This document shows, one piece after another, positions 37,517-50,599 of a stretch of 64,000 bases of DNA. This DNA is from Rutpela maculata. Its lineage: Eukaryota > Arthropoda > Insecta > Coleoptera > Cerambycidae. The position numbers and the translations under genes are program-made. The DNA lies in NCBI GenBank assembly GCA_936432065.2, contig OW386292.2, positions 98,537,829-98,601,828 on the forward strand, written 5' to 3'. Below the pieces are notes generated by a model. It was not told the origin of the DNA and ran no database searches. It saw nothing but the letters and a program-made list of their open reading frames with translations. Numbering within the stretch: position 1 is the first letter of the stretch; every line of letters starts with the position of its first letter.

Positions 37517-38640
37517 TTAATTACAATGAACCGATCCTAATAAAATGTAACACCTTGCGTAAATTGTTGTTTCATTTGTTTCCTTTTTCTTCTTTGTTTT
37601 GAATATTCTAAATAGAATAAAAATAATATTCTCTGGCGAATCGTATTGCGATTTTGTTAACGTATTTAGGACGCGTGCATCTAAACATAATCTTATTGAG
37701 TCATTTTTCTTTTTTACTATTACCAATGGATCAATGTAATTTGTTTTTGCCGATTCAATGATATCAGATTGTAACATGTTTTGTAATTCATTTTGCACTT
37801 GTTCTCTGTACTTAAAAGGAATAGGATAATTTTTGCTTTTAAATGATTTTGTTTCATCTACTTGCAGTTTGTGAATATAACCTGTTGCAACTCTTGGTTC
37901 ATAGTTTATTAGTGAGATATTTTTTTGTAAAAGTTCATGAATAATTCTTTCATATTTAAGTGGACATTTTATATCAATATTTTTGGGCATAATATAATTA
38001 CTATTCATAACATATGTGGGTACGCTCCCCATCATATATTCCGCATTGGCTTGATCGCCGTTTAATTCATTTCTTACCGCATTTTTATTTTTGATACAGG
38101 TGGTCATTGTGCCTCCCTCGTATCCCGCATTTTTTTCGACATGGGTGGTCACTGTGCCAACCTCATGTCCCGCATTGACTTTATCGTCATTTAATTCTTT
38201 AATTACCGCATTTTTATTCAATATAATCTCATTTTTACTATATATAGGTAACGTCTTACCTTCTAATCTAAGGAATCTTGTTCCCAAATCAATATTAGCC
38301 CTCAATTTATATAAAATATCTTCACCCAGAATAATGTCAAAATTTAATTCAGGTACTATAAATAATTCACATTTAAAATTGTAGTTTTCTACTTTAAAAG
38401 ATGTTTGCAATATGCTGGTGCTTTCAGAAAATGTTCTGCCATTGGCGTTAATTAATCGTATTCTTGCAATTCTTATACATTTTTGGGCAAATTTATCCTT
38501 ATTTTTGTTAAATAAACTCTCGTTAATCATTGATATTTCTGAACCGCAATCAATAAGTGCATCTAACATTAAACCTTGCATATTTAAATTAACCATTGGT
38601 AGGTGACTTTGTTTTGTTTCATATAAATTTCCATTTTCGT
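37517..38640 (-). CDS. Retroviral-type aspartic protease and truncated RT start
   Basis: The frame has an ATG at 38596, but it is open upstream to the gag end in the -1 frame relative to gag, so expression by frameshift near the gag stop is plausible. The protease active site is ALIDCGSEISMI with Cys in place of Thr/Ser, and the second conserved block is FDIILGEDILYKLRANIDLG. A linker carries three degenerate repeats of NAG(H/Y)E-G-T-TT type. The RT start follows: YPIPFKYREQVQNELQNMLQ, then PLVIVKKKNDSIRLCLDARV. The frame degenerates after SPENIIF and stops at 37517. No YxDD box is present, so this is an internally deleted pol. Confidence 0.85.
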
Positions 38641-38697
38641 TGTCCGTTGTGATAAATTCGCGGGCGTGAGAATAGTTGGTAGTTAAAACATTTCTTT

Positions 38698-40351
38698 TTA
38701 AAAATCCTGCTGTCGAGTATTAACTTGGGCTTGTGTCTCAATTTTATGCATTTCGATTTGATTTTGTTGTCCATTTCTCTGTTGTACGTTGGTGTTTGCT
38801 ACCTGTGCGTAGGATCTTGTATCCTTTTTCTGCTCATCGTTTGCTTGTGGCCTGTTTTGTTGGTTTTGGTTTATTCTTTGCTGATTGTTGTTGTAGTACC
38901 CATTGTCGTTTGTCCTTTGCTGATTGTTGTTGTTGTAAGACCTTTGTTGATTTCCGTTGTAGTTGTTGTTTTGATTGTTATAAAAGTTTCTTGGTTGATT
39001 TCCATTGCCTTGGTTGTTATAGTTATTGTTTCTTCTTTGTTCGTAGTTTTGACCTGTGTCATAATTTTTGCTTCTATCATCATATCTCCTGTTTTCATTA
39101 TTGTAGTTTTGTTGAGTGTTTCTTCTCCATCCAGTGCGATGGTCGTCTATGCTTCTTATGTATTCTATGAGACTGTCCAAAGTTGTGATTCGTTGTGTAA
39201 TGATGACACTGTGTACATCATCTGGGAAATGACGTGCTAAATACCTAACCATTTCACTTTCCGTGAAAGATGGTTGTAGATGTTTGATATTATATACCTT
39301 TCGCAGTATATAATTTTCCCTGGATACTCCGATGTTCTCACTGTATTTTCCATTAAAGAGATTTAATCTAATCTTTTGTTGATTATACTCCCCCCAATAT
39401 TGTTTCATTACGAGCGATTCAAATTCCTCGAAACTACTGAACCTACTCTCAACAGTGGCGTACCAAATTTCAGCTTCACCACGTAACATGTTCTGTATGA
39501 CTTGTTTTATGTTTGTCCCAGGGTGTACCGTTTCTAGATGTAGTTTAAGCCTAGTAGTAAATATTTTCGGGTGTATTCTCGAGTCACCGTAGAAATAAAA
39601 TTGAGATTTCTGGCATGCGTGGTTGATTGTATATCCGAGGTTAGCGTTCGCTCCTTGTTTTCCTTCTGATAACTTCGTATCCATTAATTTTATCCGTCCG
39701 TCCTGTTCTTTTAAAGTTGCCGTGATTGCTTCATTTTGTCTTTCCAGTCGACCATCTATCTCTGAAAATCCTTCAACTATGAATTTTTCCACATTAGTTT
39801 GAATTTCCTTTTCTGATTCTTTTACTCTATTGAGAATTTCCATAGCCAAGTCTTCTTTAATATTTTCTAATCTTACTTCTACTTCTACCTTCTACTCTGA
39901 GTTTCATTTCCGTCATGTATTGATCAAATTTTCCGTTGCATTCTTCAAATTTCTTGTCCATTCTCTCGTTTATTTTCGCACTTATCTCTTGCTTGTTTTC
40001 TTCAAATTTCTTGTCCATTCTCTCGTTTATTTTCGCACTTATCTCTTGCTTGTTTTCTTCAAATTTCTTGTCCATTTTCTCGTTTATTTCTTCTTTTGTG
40101 CTATCTATTTTCTTATTCGTGTCGTCTATTTTCACACCTATACCTGTCATCATTTGCATGAGTTGGTGGAGTATGTTTGCTTCTGTCTGTTCAGTTGTTT
40201 GTATTGTGTCTCCTATTTGTGTTGGTTCCTGCTGTTGTTCGGTCTGCTCCTGTGTTGTTGTTTCTTCTTGCGTTTCTGTTTCGCCTGCTGTTTGAGACGT
40301 AGATGCCTCTTGTTCATTATTACCTTTCATCTTACCTGACCTTAGTTTCAT
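38698..40351 (-). CDS. LTR element gag with coiled coil, capsid domain and Asn/Gln-rich tail (one frameshift)
   Basis: Two adjoining frames, 39857-40351 and 38698-39849, are one gag. In the other frame the junction reads VEVRLENIKEDLAMEILNRV without a break, so a single-base indel lies near 39893. Order: a Glu/Gln/Thr-rich N-terminus; a coiled coil with a 19-residue unit (KKFEENKQEISAKINERMD) repeated by a 57-bp tandem duplication; and a second helix. A retrotransposon capsid-like domain follows (FTTRLKLHLETVHPG, GEAEIWYATVESRFSSFEEF, YLARHFPDDV). The tail is about 110 residues of Asn/Gln/Tyr/Arg with no CCHC zinc knuckle. Start ATG at 40349-40351. Gag stop TAA at 38698-38700 is in a TTTTTAAAAAG run. 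Confidence 0.88.
39941..40111 (-). repeat. 57-bp tandem repeat in gag coiled coil
   Basis: TTCTTCAAATTTCTTGTCCA recurs at 39941, 39998 and 40055, an exact 57-bp period. It adds 19-residue steps to the coiled coil without shifting the frame. Confidence 0.95.
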
Positions 40352-40514
40352 ATAATTTTATAACAGTGAAAATACCACACCAATACTCTTTTCAGAATTC
40401 TCAATTATTTTTACCAAAGCCTTTTGTTTTAAATTTTATTTTAAAATTTTGTTAAATAAATTACTATGATTATTTTGCTCTTTTATTTGCCCCACGTTGG
40501 GTTAGACATTTAAA

Positions 40515-42920
<2,406 letters not shown>

Positions 42921-42958
<38 letters not shown>
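42921..42958. repeat. (AT)19 tract
   Basis: 38 bp of AT after the duplicated LTR edge. Confidence 0.97.
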
Positions 42959-42962
<4 letters not shown>

Positions 42963-43269
42963 CGTAATTTCTCTCTGAAGCAACCCTCTATACATCCTTA
43001 TTTTAAAAATAAGGAAATTGACCAGACTACAACAAATTGCAAGTCTGGCGCGTTAAGTGTAATAATCACATATTACTACGAAACGCTGTAATTCGATTTT
43101 AGCAAACACCGACCGAAAGATTTATTCCTAAATTAAAGGAACTCTCGTGTCAGTCACTGCACACCACTTGCAGACTGCAGTTTTGAGCTGTTGGCTCTCA
43201 TCAGTGCAAGGTAGGCATGCAGTGACTGGCAACGAGATTCATTCACCGCGTCTTGTATTCGTGCTTTTA

Positions 43270-44110
43270 GTTTAGTTTATCGATCATGCGGCAGATCATC
43301 TGCACAATCTTTCTGTTTTAAAACACCCCAAAGAAAAAAAATCATTGGTCTTGCAGAAAAATTAATTGGAACATATCTTCCCATCCATCTGGCTCCGAAG
43401 TGATCTGTCAACCACTGCCGTACCAAAACTGAGGAATGAGCTGGGCAACCGTCTTGCTGCCAAAAAATGTTACGTCTTACTTCCGGTTGCAGAGTGTTTA
43501 TAAATGGTAATACAAAGTTTTCCAAAAAGGTCCAAATAAACACGCTGGTTTAAATTTTTTTCTAAGAAATATGGCCCAAAGATTCGATCATAAAAAATCC
43601 CATACCATACATTCACTTTTTTATAACGTTGACTTCGTTTGTGAATGACATTGTTTGGATTTTCAAAAGCCCAATATCGACTGTTTTGTGATGAAACGTG
43701 GCCATTGGTACAAAATGTTTCTTCGTCAGTAAAAAAAAACATTCTGTGAAAACTTCTATCTACGAGGTAATTCTCACCGACCCATAAACAAAAATCCAAT
43801 CGCTTCTCTTCATCTCCATTTTCAAGTGTATGTCTGAACCTTGGCTTAAACGGTCAAACTTTGTTTTCCATATAAATTCTCTGTAAATGACTTTTACTTA
43901 CTTACAGTCTTTGTGAGCGTTTCCGTGTAAAGATAATTTCGGGTTTTCTATTACTGAATTTATTGCCGAAAGTGTTGCCGCATCGTCTTCATTGTACTTT
44001 TTCTTGGGTTTTTTGACATCCAATTCAGATCCAGTTTCACTGAATTTTTTTAAAAGTTTGCGCAGTGATTGGCGCGATACCGCTGTGCTAGGGAACTTTT
44101 GGTGGAAAAA
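43270..44110 (-). pseudogene. Tc1/mariner-superfamily transposase, decayed
   Basis: Minus-strand fragments follow the order of insect mariner-like transposases. A helix-turn-helix part reads STAVSRQSLRKLLKKFSETG, then ELDVKKPKKKYNEDDAATLS and IENPKLSLHGNA (about 43930-44100). DFCLWVGENYL is followed by FFTDEETFCTNGHVSSQNSR with the first catalytic Asp, then YWAFENPNN and VNVWYGIFYDRIFGPYFLEK. After a one-base shift near 43520 comes WQQDGCPAHSSVLVRQWL with the second Asp. The SPDLTPLD-type block is reduced to SARPMIFFLWG, so the third catalytic residue is lost. It is a dead copy. Confidence 0.85.
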
Positions 44111-45518
44111 AGGTTAATTGCATATCGATCCCATAACATTTGATCAAATAAATTCTTTCTTGTTTGGTAAACATTTTTTAAAAGATCAACAGAACACTAA
44201 TAAATTCAGATGAAAGATAGTAATATTCTACACAGTGTCACAATAACGTTTGTCAGTTCAATATTATCGACAGCACACTCTGTTTCTTAATTTGAATACT
44301 TATTCATATTAATAAATTCGATGTAAAAAGATAAACACAATAAAAACATAAAAGTCAAAATACAGACTTCATAATTTGTATTTAGGCTTTATTTTCGATT
44401 ATAAACAACTTTGTTTTATAAACATTTTGTCCAAAATAATAAATAAAGGTACTTCTCTCGTGAGGCATTTTGATGTTGTCTTAATTTATTAACACCGGGT
44501 ACATCTGATCTAAGATTTTTATATGGTAAATTCATTTTTTCAACAAGCAGATTTTTTTATAAAGAATGACTTTTCGTCATAAAATCAATAATAGAGATAT
44601 TTTTGTGAAAAATTAAAAACGCGGATTTTATGTTTTCAAAGATAAGAATGTTTTGTTTACAAGACTATTTAACCAATAAGATGAGAAAGTCACTATTTTG
44701 CTGATAAAGTAAGTCTTACAAACTTAATCAGCTACAAAACTTGGTATTTGTTTGCTTCTATCAGAGTGTCAGATGCATAACTAGGAATTTGCTATTAACC
44801 AATCATTGTGCGGTTTATACACCACGTGGGCCAGTAATTTTGCCGTCAGAACCGACTTTAGTGTTTACTGAATTTAAAAAGAGTTAACAAGGTCTTGATA
44901 AATTGGAGCATTTCTGTTATTTTTTTAGAAGTTTTTTCTGAATCATTTTATTACTGTTACTAAGACATTGTTTAAAGTGAAAAAATCTTCAATCTCGGAT
45001 CTTTCGGAAAAGCACAAGATTTTTGATCATGCAGAAGAACCCAGTGCATAGAAATATAGAATATTAGTGATAAAGATGTTGACGAGTGTTTTTCATTAAC
45101 AGTATAAGTCTCTTTTATAAATATGTTCTTTTTAATAAATAAGATGTTTTTAAATAACTACTAAATATTTTTTATTACCGCTTTTGGAATAACAACTTTC
45201 TAAATTATATGATTTTCTATGATGAATGCTGCTATATTCCAAGTGTATTACAAAGTACCAAAAGTGTGCTACAATAAATCATAACACAGTTTTAGGCAGA
45301 TTGCTTCATCTTTTTTTAAATAATCAATAGACTAATTCAAATTGTTTACTATTTTATTGGTGTTTGCACGTTTCATTTGCAAAACGTGCCCTTTTTTACA
45401 CCGGTCTTAATTAACAATTGCCAATTGACCCTAGAAATAATGTAGTATTTAATGAGGAATTATTTTGAATTTTTTTTGATCACCATTCACTAAAAATACT
45501 TTTATTTTTATGTTCTAG
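44111..45518. other. No recognisable gene
   Basis: AT-rich DNA. A short frame near 44975-45050 (KKSSISDLSEKHKIFDHAEE) ends at a stop and has no partner. Upstream exons of the gene at 45519-48575 may lie here but were not found. Confidence 0.4.
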
Positions 45519-48500
45519 AGATACGGATGCACAAATAGAAAAAGGTAAGACTGATATGTAACTACAGGTATCACTAGGAACTTTGTATTATGCATTGCTG
45601 TGGTTGCAATAAATAGCATATTTAGCTAAACTACATGACTAGTTCTATGTGATACTAATCGATCACATTATAAATATCATATTCAAAATTTGAAATATGT
45701 TATTTTACCAGGAACAGAACGAGAGGTGGTGCCCGGCGAGGGACCAAGCTTAATAATTGCCAGTCCCAGCGGCGTCAAGGGTAAGTACTTACAATTTGTG
45801 ACGATTTCCAAATGTAATCATGGTCACTTCGAGCAGCAACAAGCAATAGTGGGCAGCTACCCAAATTTAAACCACAATACAATCTGTTGCACCAACTGTT
45901 CACGAGTATCTACTACTACCCTTATTTCCTGGCTAAGGTATAGTAAAGCTTTTTATTTTTGTTTTTTTAATAAAAGCTCATGCTTCATAAAAACTTATGC
46001 TTATACTGAAAAGTCATTAGCCTTTCTCAGGTTTACGATTTACTATACAAAGTGTTTAAAAATAATAACAAAAATAATTTCACCAAGAGTCAAGTATCTC
46101 TCTTTTAATGAATAAAATCAAATCTTATGATGAAAAAGTATCCTTATTTATGTATTGTAAAAAATGTTATTATAGATTGTGCCATGGATGCCGAGGAAGC
46201 TTGCCCACCGGCAACCCCACAGGCAGCTCCACTGGCAGGCCCACCGGCGGCCTCGATGGAAAATCGTAAGTCTCTCAAAGAGTTATTAAAGCAGTAGTAG
46301 GATAAAATGAAAAATTCTTTGAAAAGCATTAGTCAGTACGTTTTGTGATTCATTTATGATTCAGTATTTGAGCTAAGCCAAAATATAGAAAAACAATTGA
46401 AAGTGGTGATGGGTAAGTGTCTTATTAAAAAGTTATCAAAGCTATAGTAAACTATGTATTTATTTAAACAATCCAGAATATATCAAAATGTATTTGTAAT
46501 TAAATTCGCAAATTTATTTCTGGATTCTTTTAAACAATCTTCGGTGGTGATACTTCGTCCACATACTTTTTGTCCATTAGGAGGGTATGACTCGGACAAG
46601 AATTGTGCTCTTATGAAAATACTTTTACAAAAAATTTTTTTAAACGTATGTTACAATCGTTAATTCAATAATATTTTTCAGAATCAACAGGGGCTGGTAA
46701 GTAAATGAAAGTATTTTATTGACGAAACGTGTGACCCACCAAAAAGGAAAAGGAAAGTAAGTAGTCATTGTGATTACAATTGTTCATGTTAAGAAAAGAA
46801 TAAGGTGAGTTTCTCTTTTAATCCGTCAAAATGAGTAAAAATTGAGAAATTCTTTCACTTCTGTAATTTTACTGTATAGTAGGTATATACTCTGGAAGGA
46901 AAGAACTTTCACGTGTTACTACCCTCTAGGTTATTATAAATGTAAAGCTTATAATGGGCAGGCATATGCGGATACATATTTCCTTGAAGTATGATTGTCT
47001 CCGAAAGGAATTCCTAAGAAGCTCGTACCCGCTACCACTCTACTCTATTTGGTTTACCATATTAAATTTTTGCATAATGCATTGGCAAATTAAAATTGAA
47101 CAAAACTATAAAAACTAAAATAACAAAATAAAAATTTCGAAATGCAAATTTCTTAGAGCGCTGATGAAACCAATCAGCTTTAACACGTTCGCTGTCCAAT
47201 AACTCACCTATGGTCATGCCTTATGTTTTCCGTAAGTCCAGTGCCCCATATTTTGCTCATGTTTGGGTTCTATTTCATATTAGATTTTAAGATGGACTGT
47301 CGATGAATAGGCAGGTTTTCTACAGGGACTCCCTTGTATAACAAGGTTACTGTCCAAAACATACGTATGAACCAAATTTGGAGCATGGACTTATATTAAA
47401 CCATTGGTTACTACATATCTCATTGGACTCTATGCATGTAATTTTTTAATTACATGCATAGTAGAGAGTCCCATGACCCAAATATGTTATATGGTTTTTT
47501 ATACGGGGACTCCTGGCTATGGTTTATGGCTGACCATTGGGGCGGCGTACGTGTTAATCTCACAGAGCTTCCGACAGACCCACAGTAACCATAACAACTG
47601 TCTATTTGTTTATTGTAAAGAAATACTTTTTTAAAATCTTTATATTTTAAATGCTTGGTAGTATTCTATTTGATTTCATGCTTGAACATTCTTTTTAAAA
47701 TATAAAAGTTGTAAATAACTTTGCTTAACTAAGGCGACATATTTTATATAAAGAAGACATATATATTCACATAACTATTTAATCGTTAACGTAATAACAG
47801 AAACCAGAAAAGTCGGGGAATTTCATTTTGGTCAGTGAAATCAGGGAATCTCTACTAATTTCAACATAAATTCAGTACATTTTAAGAAATACAGTCAGGG
47901 AAAACTGTGTAAAACGCCTTTATTTTAGTATATTCACACTAACAGCCAAATTCTCTTTATCTATTGCCGATTATGCGCGAGTCAATCGAAATTATTTTTC
48001 GAAAAATTGTGCAACTAGGCAACATTGGCTTATTTTCTGCGATTTTTTTTACTCAAAGTTTATATATATTCTGTTTGTTAAACATTGTTATATTTTATTG
48101 TCTTGTACAGTATTTTATTTTAGTTTGTTAGTTTCTACATTAATCAAATTTAAAAAGCAATTGAAATTGGCTTTTGGGTTATAAAAATTAATCGGGGAAA
48201 ACTAAAGTTTATTAGTCAAGGAAATCATGGAAAAGTCAGAGAATTTGAAGAGCTCTTTTAAGTGGCCACCCTGAATGACCAGATTGACGAATATCAATTT
48301 AAGATTTAAATGTATCTGGTGACATAATTTATTTTATAGAAACACATCGTGGGAGAGGTGGAGGGAGGCGTGGCCGGGGGTGTAGGGGCCGTGGGAGGCG
48401 CGGCCGCGGGTGGCCGGGCCGCGGATGGGAGCCCCCTCAACCGGGATCATCAGGAGCAGGGCCAAGTAGCAGCGAAAGGGCGAGGATCTCCACTAAGGCC

Positions 48501-48575
48501 GTTGAGGCCATGGTGGAGGTCCTCAAATTCATTGCTGAGGAATTCCAAAATAAAAATTTATATATATATATATGA
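45519..48575 (+). CDS. Unknown gene of small phase-1 exons ending in an Arg/Gly-rich exon (3' part)
   Basis: Six exons with ag/gtaag borders join in one open frame: 45519-45544 (26 nt), 45712-45780 (69), 46176-46265 (90), 46365-46412 (48), 46682-46696 (15) and 48340-48575 with TGA at 48573. Every intron splits a codon after its first base, and the four inner exons are multiples of three. The product reads DTDAQIEKGTEREVVPGEGP, SLIIASPSGVKDCAMDAEEA, a Pro/Ala-rich stretch, NLFELSQNIEKQLKVVMEST and GAETHRGRGGGRRGRGCRGR, then a Pro/Ser linker and the helix KAVEAMVEVLKFIAEEF. The Arg/Gly stretch suggests RNA or nucleic-acid binding. No signal peptide or known domain. The family is not recognised, and the 5' end is missing. 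The chain is assembled by eye, without transcript evidence. Confidence 0.5.
46697..48339. other. Long intron of the small-exon gene
   Basis: No gene fragment from another family is visible. Near 46705-46757 a frame ending CDPPKRKRKV (basic, nuclear-signal-like) lies before a GTAAGT, but its phase does not fit the chain of exons, so it was left out. Confidence 0.35.
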
Positions 48576-48656
48576 AATCGGATTTGAAGGAAACAACTAC
48601 TCAGCGGGCAAATACCCCGACCTGCATTGAATTGCACCTTCAAATCGTGATCAGTA

Positions 48657-48718
48657 ACCAACTATCATTTGTCTGTTCCTAACCAGACCTGGTTAGGAAC
48701 AGACAAATGATAGTTGGT
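48657..48718. repeat. Perfect 29-bp inverted repeat with 4-bp loop
   Basis: ACCAACTATCATTTGTCTGT...CTAACCA (48657-48685), loop GACC, and its exact reverse complement (48690-48718). It lies between the Arg/Gly exon and the coiled-coil frame and places TAG codons in front of the latter. Confidence 0.97.
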
Positions 48719-48930
48719 CTGAGAAAGTTCGATTCGCTGAGGAGGAACATAACATTAAAATAAAATGTATGCAACAAAAGTTTGAAATAGAATGTGAACT
48801 CATGAAGAAAGAATCGGAAGCGAGAATTAAAAAAATTGAGCGAGAAATGGAAGTAACTGTCGAAGGTATTATTGAAGGAAATAAATTAAACAGAAAAATT
48901 TTATTATTGGAGAAACATGTAAAGAACTAA
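48697..48930 (+). CDS. Coiled-coil C-terminus, probably of a Harbinger Myb/SANT-type accessory protein
   Basis: The open frame reads DSWSEKVRFAEEEHNIKIKC, MQQKFEIECELMKKESEARI and KKIEREMEVTVEGIIEGNKL, ending LLLEKHVKN with TAA at 48928-48930. The heptad-like charged helix resembles the tails of Myb/SANT-like proteins encoded beside HARBI1-type transposases. Its 3' end faces the HARBI1 gene, which ends at 49198 on the other strand; tail-to-tail order is usual in Harbinger elements. The DNA-binding part is not visible here. The link to the exons upstream (45519-48575) is unproven. Confidence 0.45.
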   Translation, partial: EQTNDSWSEKVRFAEEEHNIKIKCMQQKFEIECELMKKESEARIKKIEREMEVTVEGIIEGNKLNRKILLLEKHVKN

Positions 48931-49197
48931 AGAACTCAAGTATTGAATAATTATTTGGTATGACATTTCTCAGTTTTAGGATTTAATTAGTTAGATTTCA
49001 GTATGTTACTGAATCTTGTTACGACATGAAATTTGTATTTTCAATAATTAAAATGAAATAAAATATTTACTTTTAATATGTGTTTCAGTACTTTTTTATG
49101 TTACCCATGACTATGCAGAATGAAAACATTGAAAATGTCGCACAATTTTATATTGATCAAGGTTTTAATTAAAAACAGTACTACACCATAACTGCAA

Positions 49198-50507
49198 TTA
49201 CAATTGGTTAAAATAATTATTAATCAGTTGATGTCTTATGATATCATTAATATTATGTATATTATAAATGTCCATATAAGATAGAATATTGATGAAGTTT
49301 ATTACTGCTTCTTCTTCTTCATTATTGGGAGGATCTGGTTCGTTTAAAAGTTTGGCAATATAATCCAAAACCGCTGTCGCAATCACAATGGCTTTAACTT
49401 TCTCTACTTTCAATCTAATACCAAAGGCAAGTATGGGGAATCTTCTTTTCCATTGCCCAAATTTTCTTTCAATACAATTTCTCGTCCTGATTTGTGATTC
49501 ATTAAAAATTTCTTCTTTCCTCGTTTCCGGATTAATGAGGGGTGTTATTAGGTAATTTTTTGATTGCATAACCACTATCACCAACTAGAACATGATCATG
49601 AACATCATTCCGCTCAAATCTTGCTGTGATATTTGAATTAGCAAATATTTGTGAGTCGTGGGTAGAGCCTGACCAGCGACAATCTACATCTTGAAACATG
49701 CAGCTGATCACATATTGCTTGAACATTGTATGAAAAGAAGCTCTTTCGAGTTCTAAAAACTTCTGCATTGTTGCCACCGGGTGATATATTTTAATATGGG
49801 ACAATCAAGTGCACCAATACAGTTAGGAAATCTAGCTATGTTGTAAAAATTTTGAGAAATGCTCCTAATTTCATCTTCTGTTGTAGGCATTTTTATATTC
49901 TGGTTATAAAGTCCTGCAATAGCTCTTGTTACTTTCCAGACTATTCGACTTGTTGTGCCCTTGTCGATACCAACAAAATCGCCAACAGTCTGAAGAAAGC
50001 TTCTAGTGGCAGAGTATTTTAACGTTACAAGCATCATTTCTTCGGCAGTTACAGCATGGTTCCTAAAACAAATTAAAAGGCATTAGTAATATTAACCAAA
50101 TCGCTAATTTTTCTTGATTGCCTAGTCATCACAAGGAAAAATGGTAGGTATATCTTCTGTTCAGTCGGATGAATTATTTGTGCTTCAATTTGGTTGACAA
50201 CAGATAGTCTAAACCTCTGCACAAAGTCTTCTTCATTCCAATTTAAAAAATTATTTTGTCTTTCTCTATATTTCTGTGGTCGCCTTCGAGCATTTCTTAA
50301 CATTTCCACTGCTTCAATAAAATCTCCATCATTAGTCAATTCTAATAGATTTTCTGGAAAATGTTGAGCCATTTTTTTCTTTGCTTTGTGATCATAAAAA
50401 CGGAGATCGTACAAAGTAGAAAGAAAACGGTATTTGAGGTTATGTTGCGCTAGAAGTCTGTTTAAGAGCAGAAATTCGGGAGCTTGGTTGAATCTCTGAT
50501 ATGACAA
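49198..50507 (-). pseudogene. HARBI1-like: HARBI1-type (PIF/Harbinger) transposase, frameshifted
   Basis: Minus-strand parts: N-terminal NNFLNWNEEDFVQRFRLSVV (50073-50507); after an intron with acceptor TTGTTTTAG at about 50064, NHAVTAEEMMLVTLKYSATR and SFLQTVGDFVGIDKGTTSRI; FYNIARFPNCIGALDCPILK with the first catalytic Asp (Cys replaces the usual Gly/Thr after it); DVDCRWSGSTHDSQIFANS; and VGDSGYAIKK with the second Asp. One-base shifts near 49790 and 49560 follow, then ITPLINPETRKEEIFNESQI and RNCIERKFGQWKRRFPIL with the catalytic Glu. The DDE triad is visible, but the frame is broken at least twice and the intron donor looks decayed. Full length would be near the family norm of about 350 residues. 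Confidence 0.88.
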
Positions 50508-50599
50508 CTAGTGAGCCAAGCTTAACGTTGAACTTGTTTTCTACACCTCAAATATGTATTTGAACTGAGTTTAACCTTAAACCGTATGTGAACTGGGAT

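Noticed and set aside
38725..39240. Hydrophobic 171-codon frame on the plus strand
   Set aside because: Antisense shadow of the Asn/Gln-rich gag tail; AAC/CAA codons read backwards give Val/Leu.
37330..40514. Envelope gene making the LTR element an endogenous retrovirus
   Set aside because: No env-like frame, signal peptide or transmembrane segment exists in the internal region.
44975..45052. Extra upstream exon (KKSSISDLSEKHKIFDHAEE) of the small-exon gene
   Set aside because: It runs into a stop and lacks matching splice sites and phase.
46705..46757. Exon with CDPPKRKRK nuclear-signal-like end before a GTAAGT
   Set aside because: It would need an intron of about 15-25 bp or a different phase, so it does not fit the chain.
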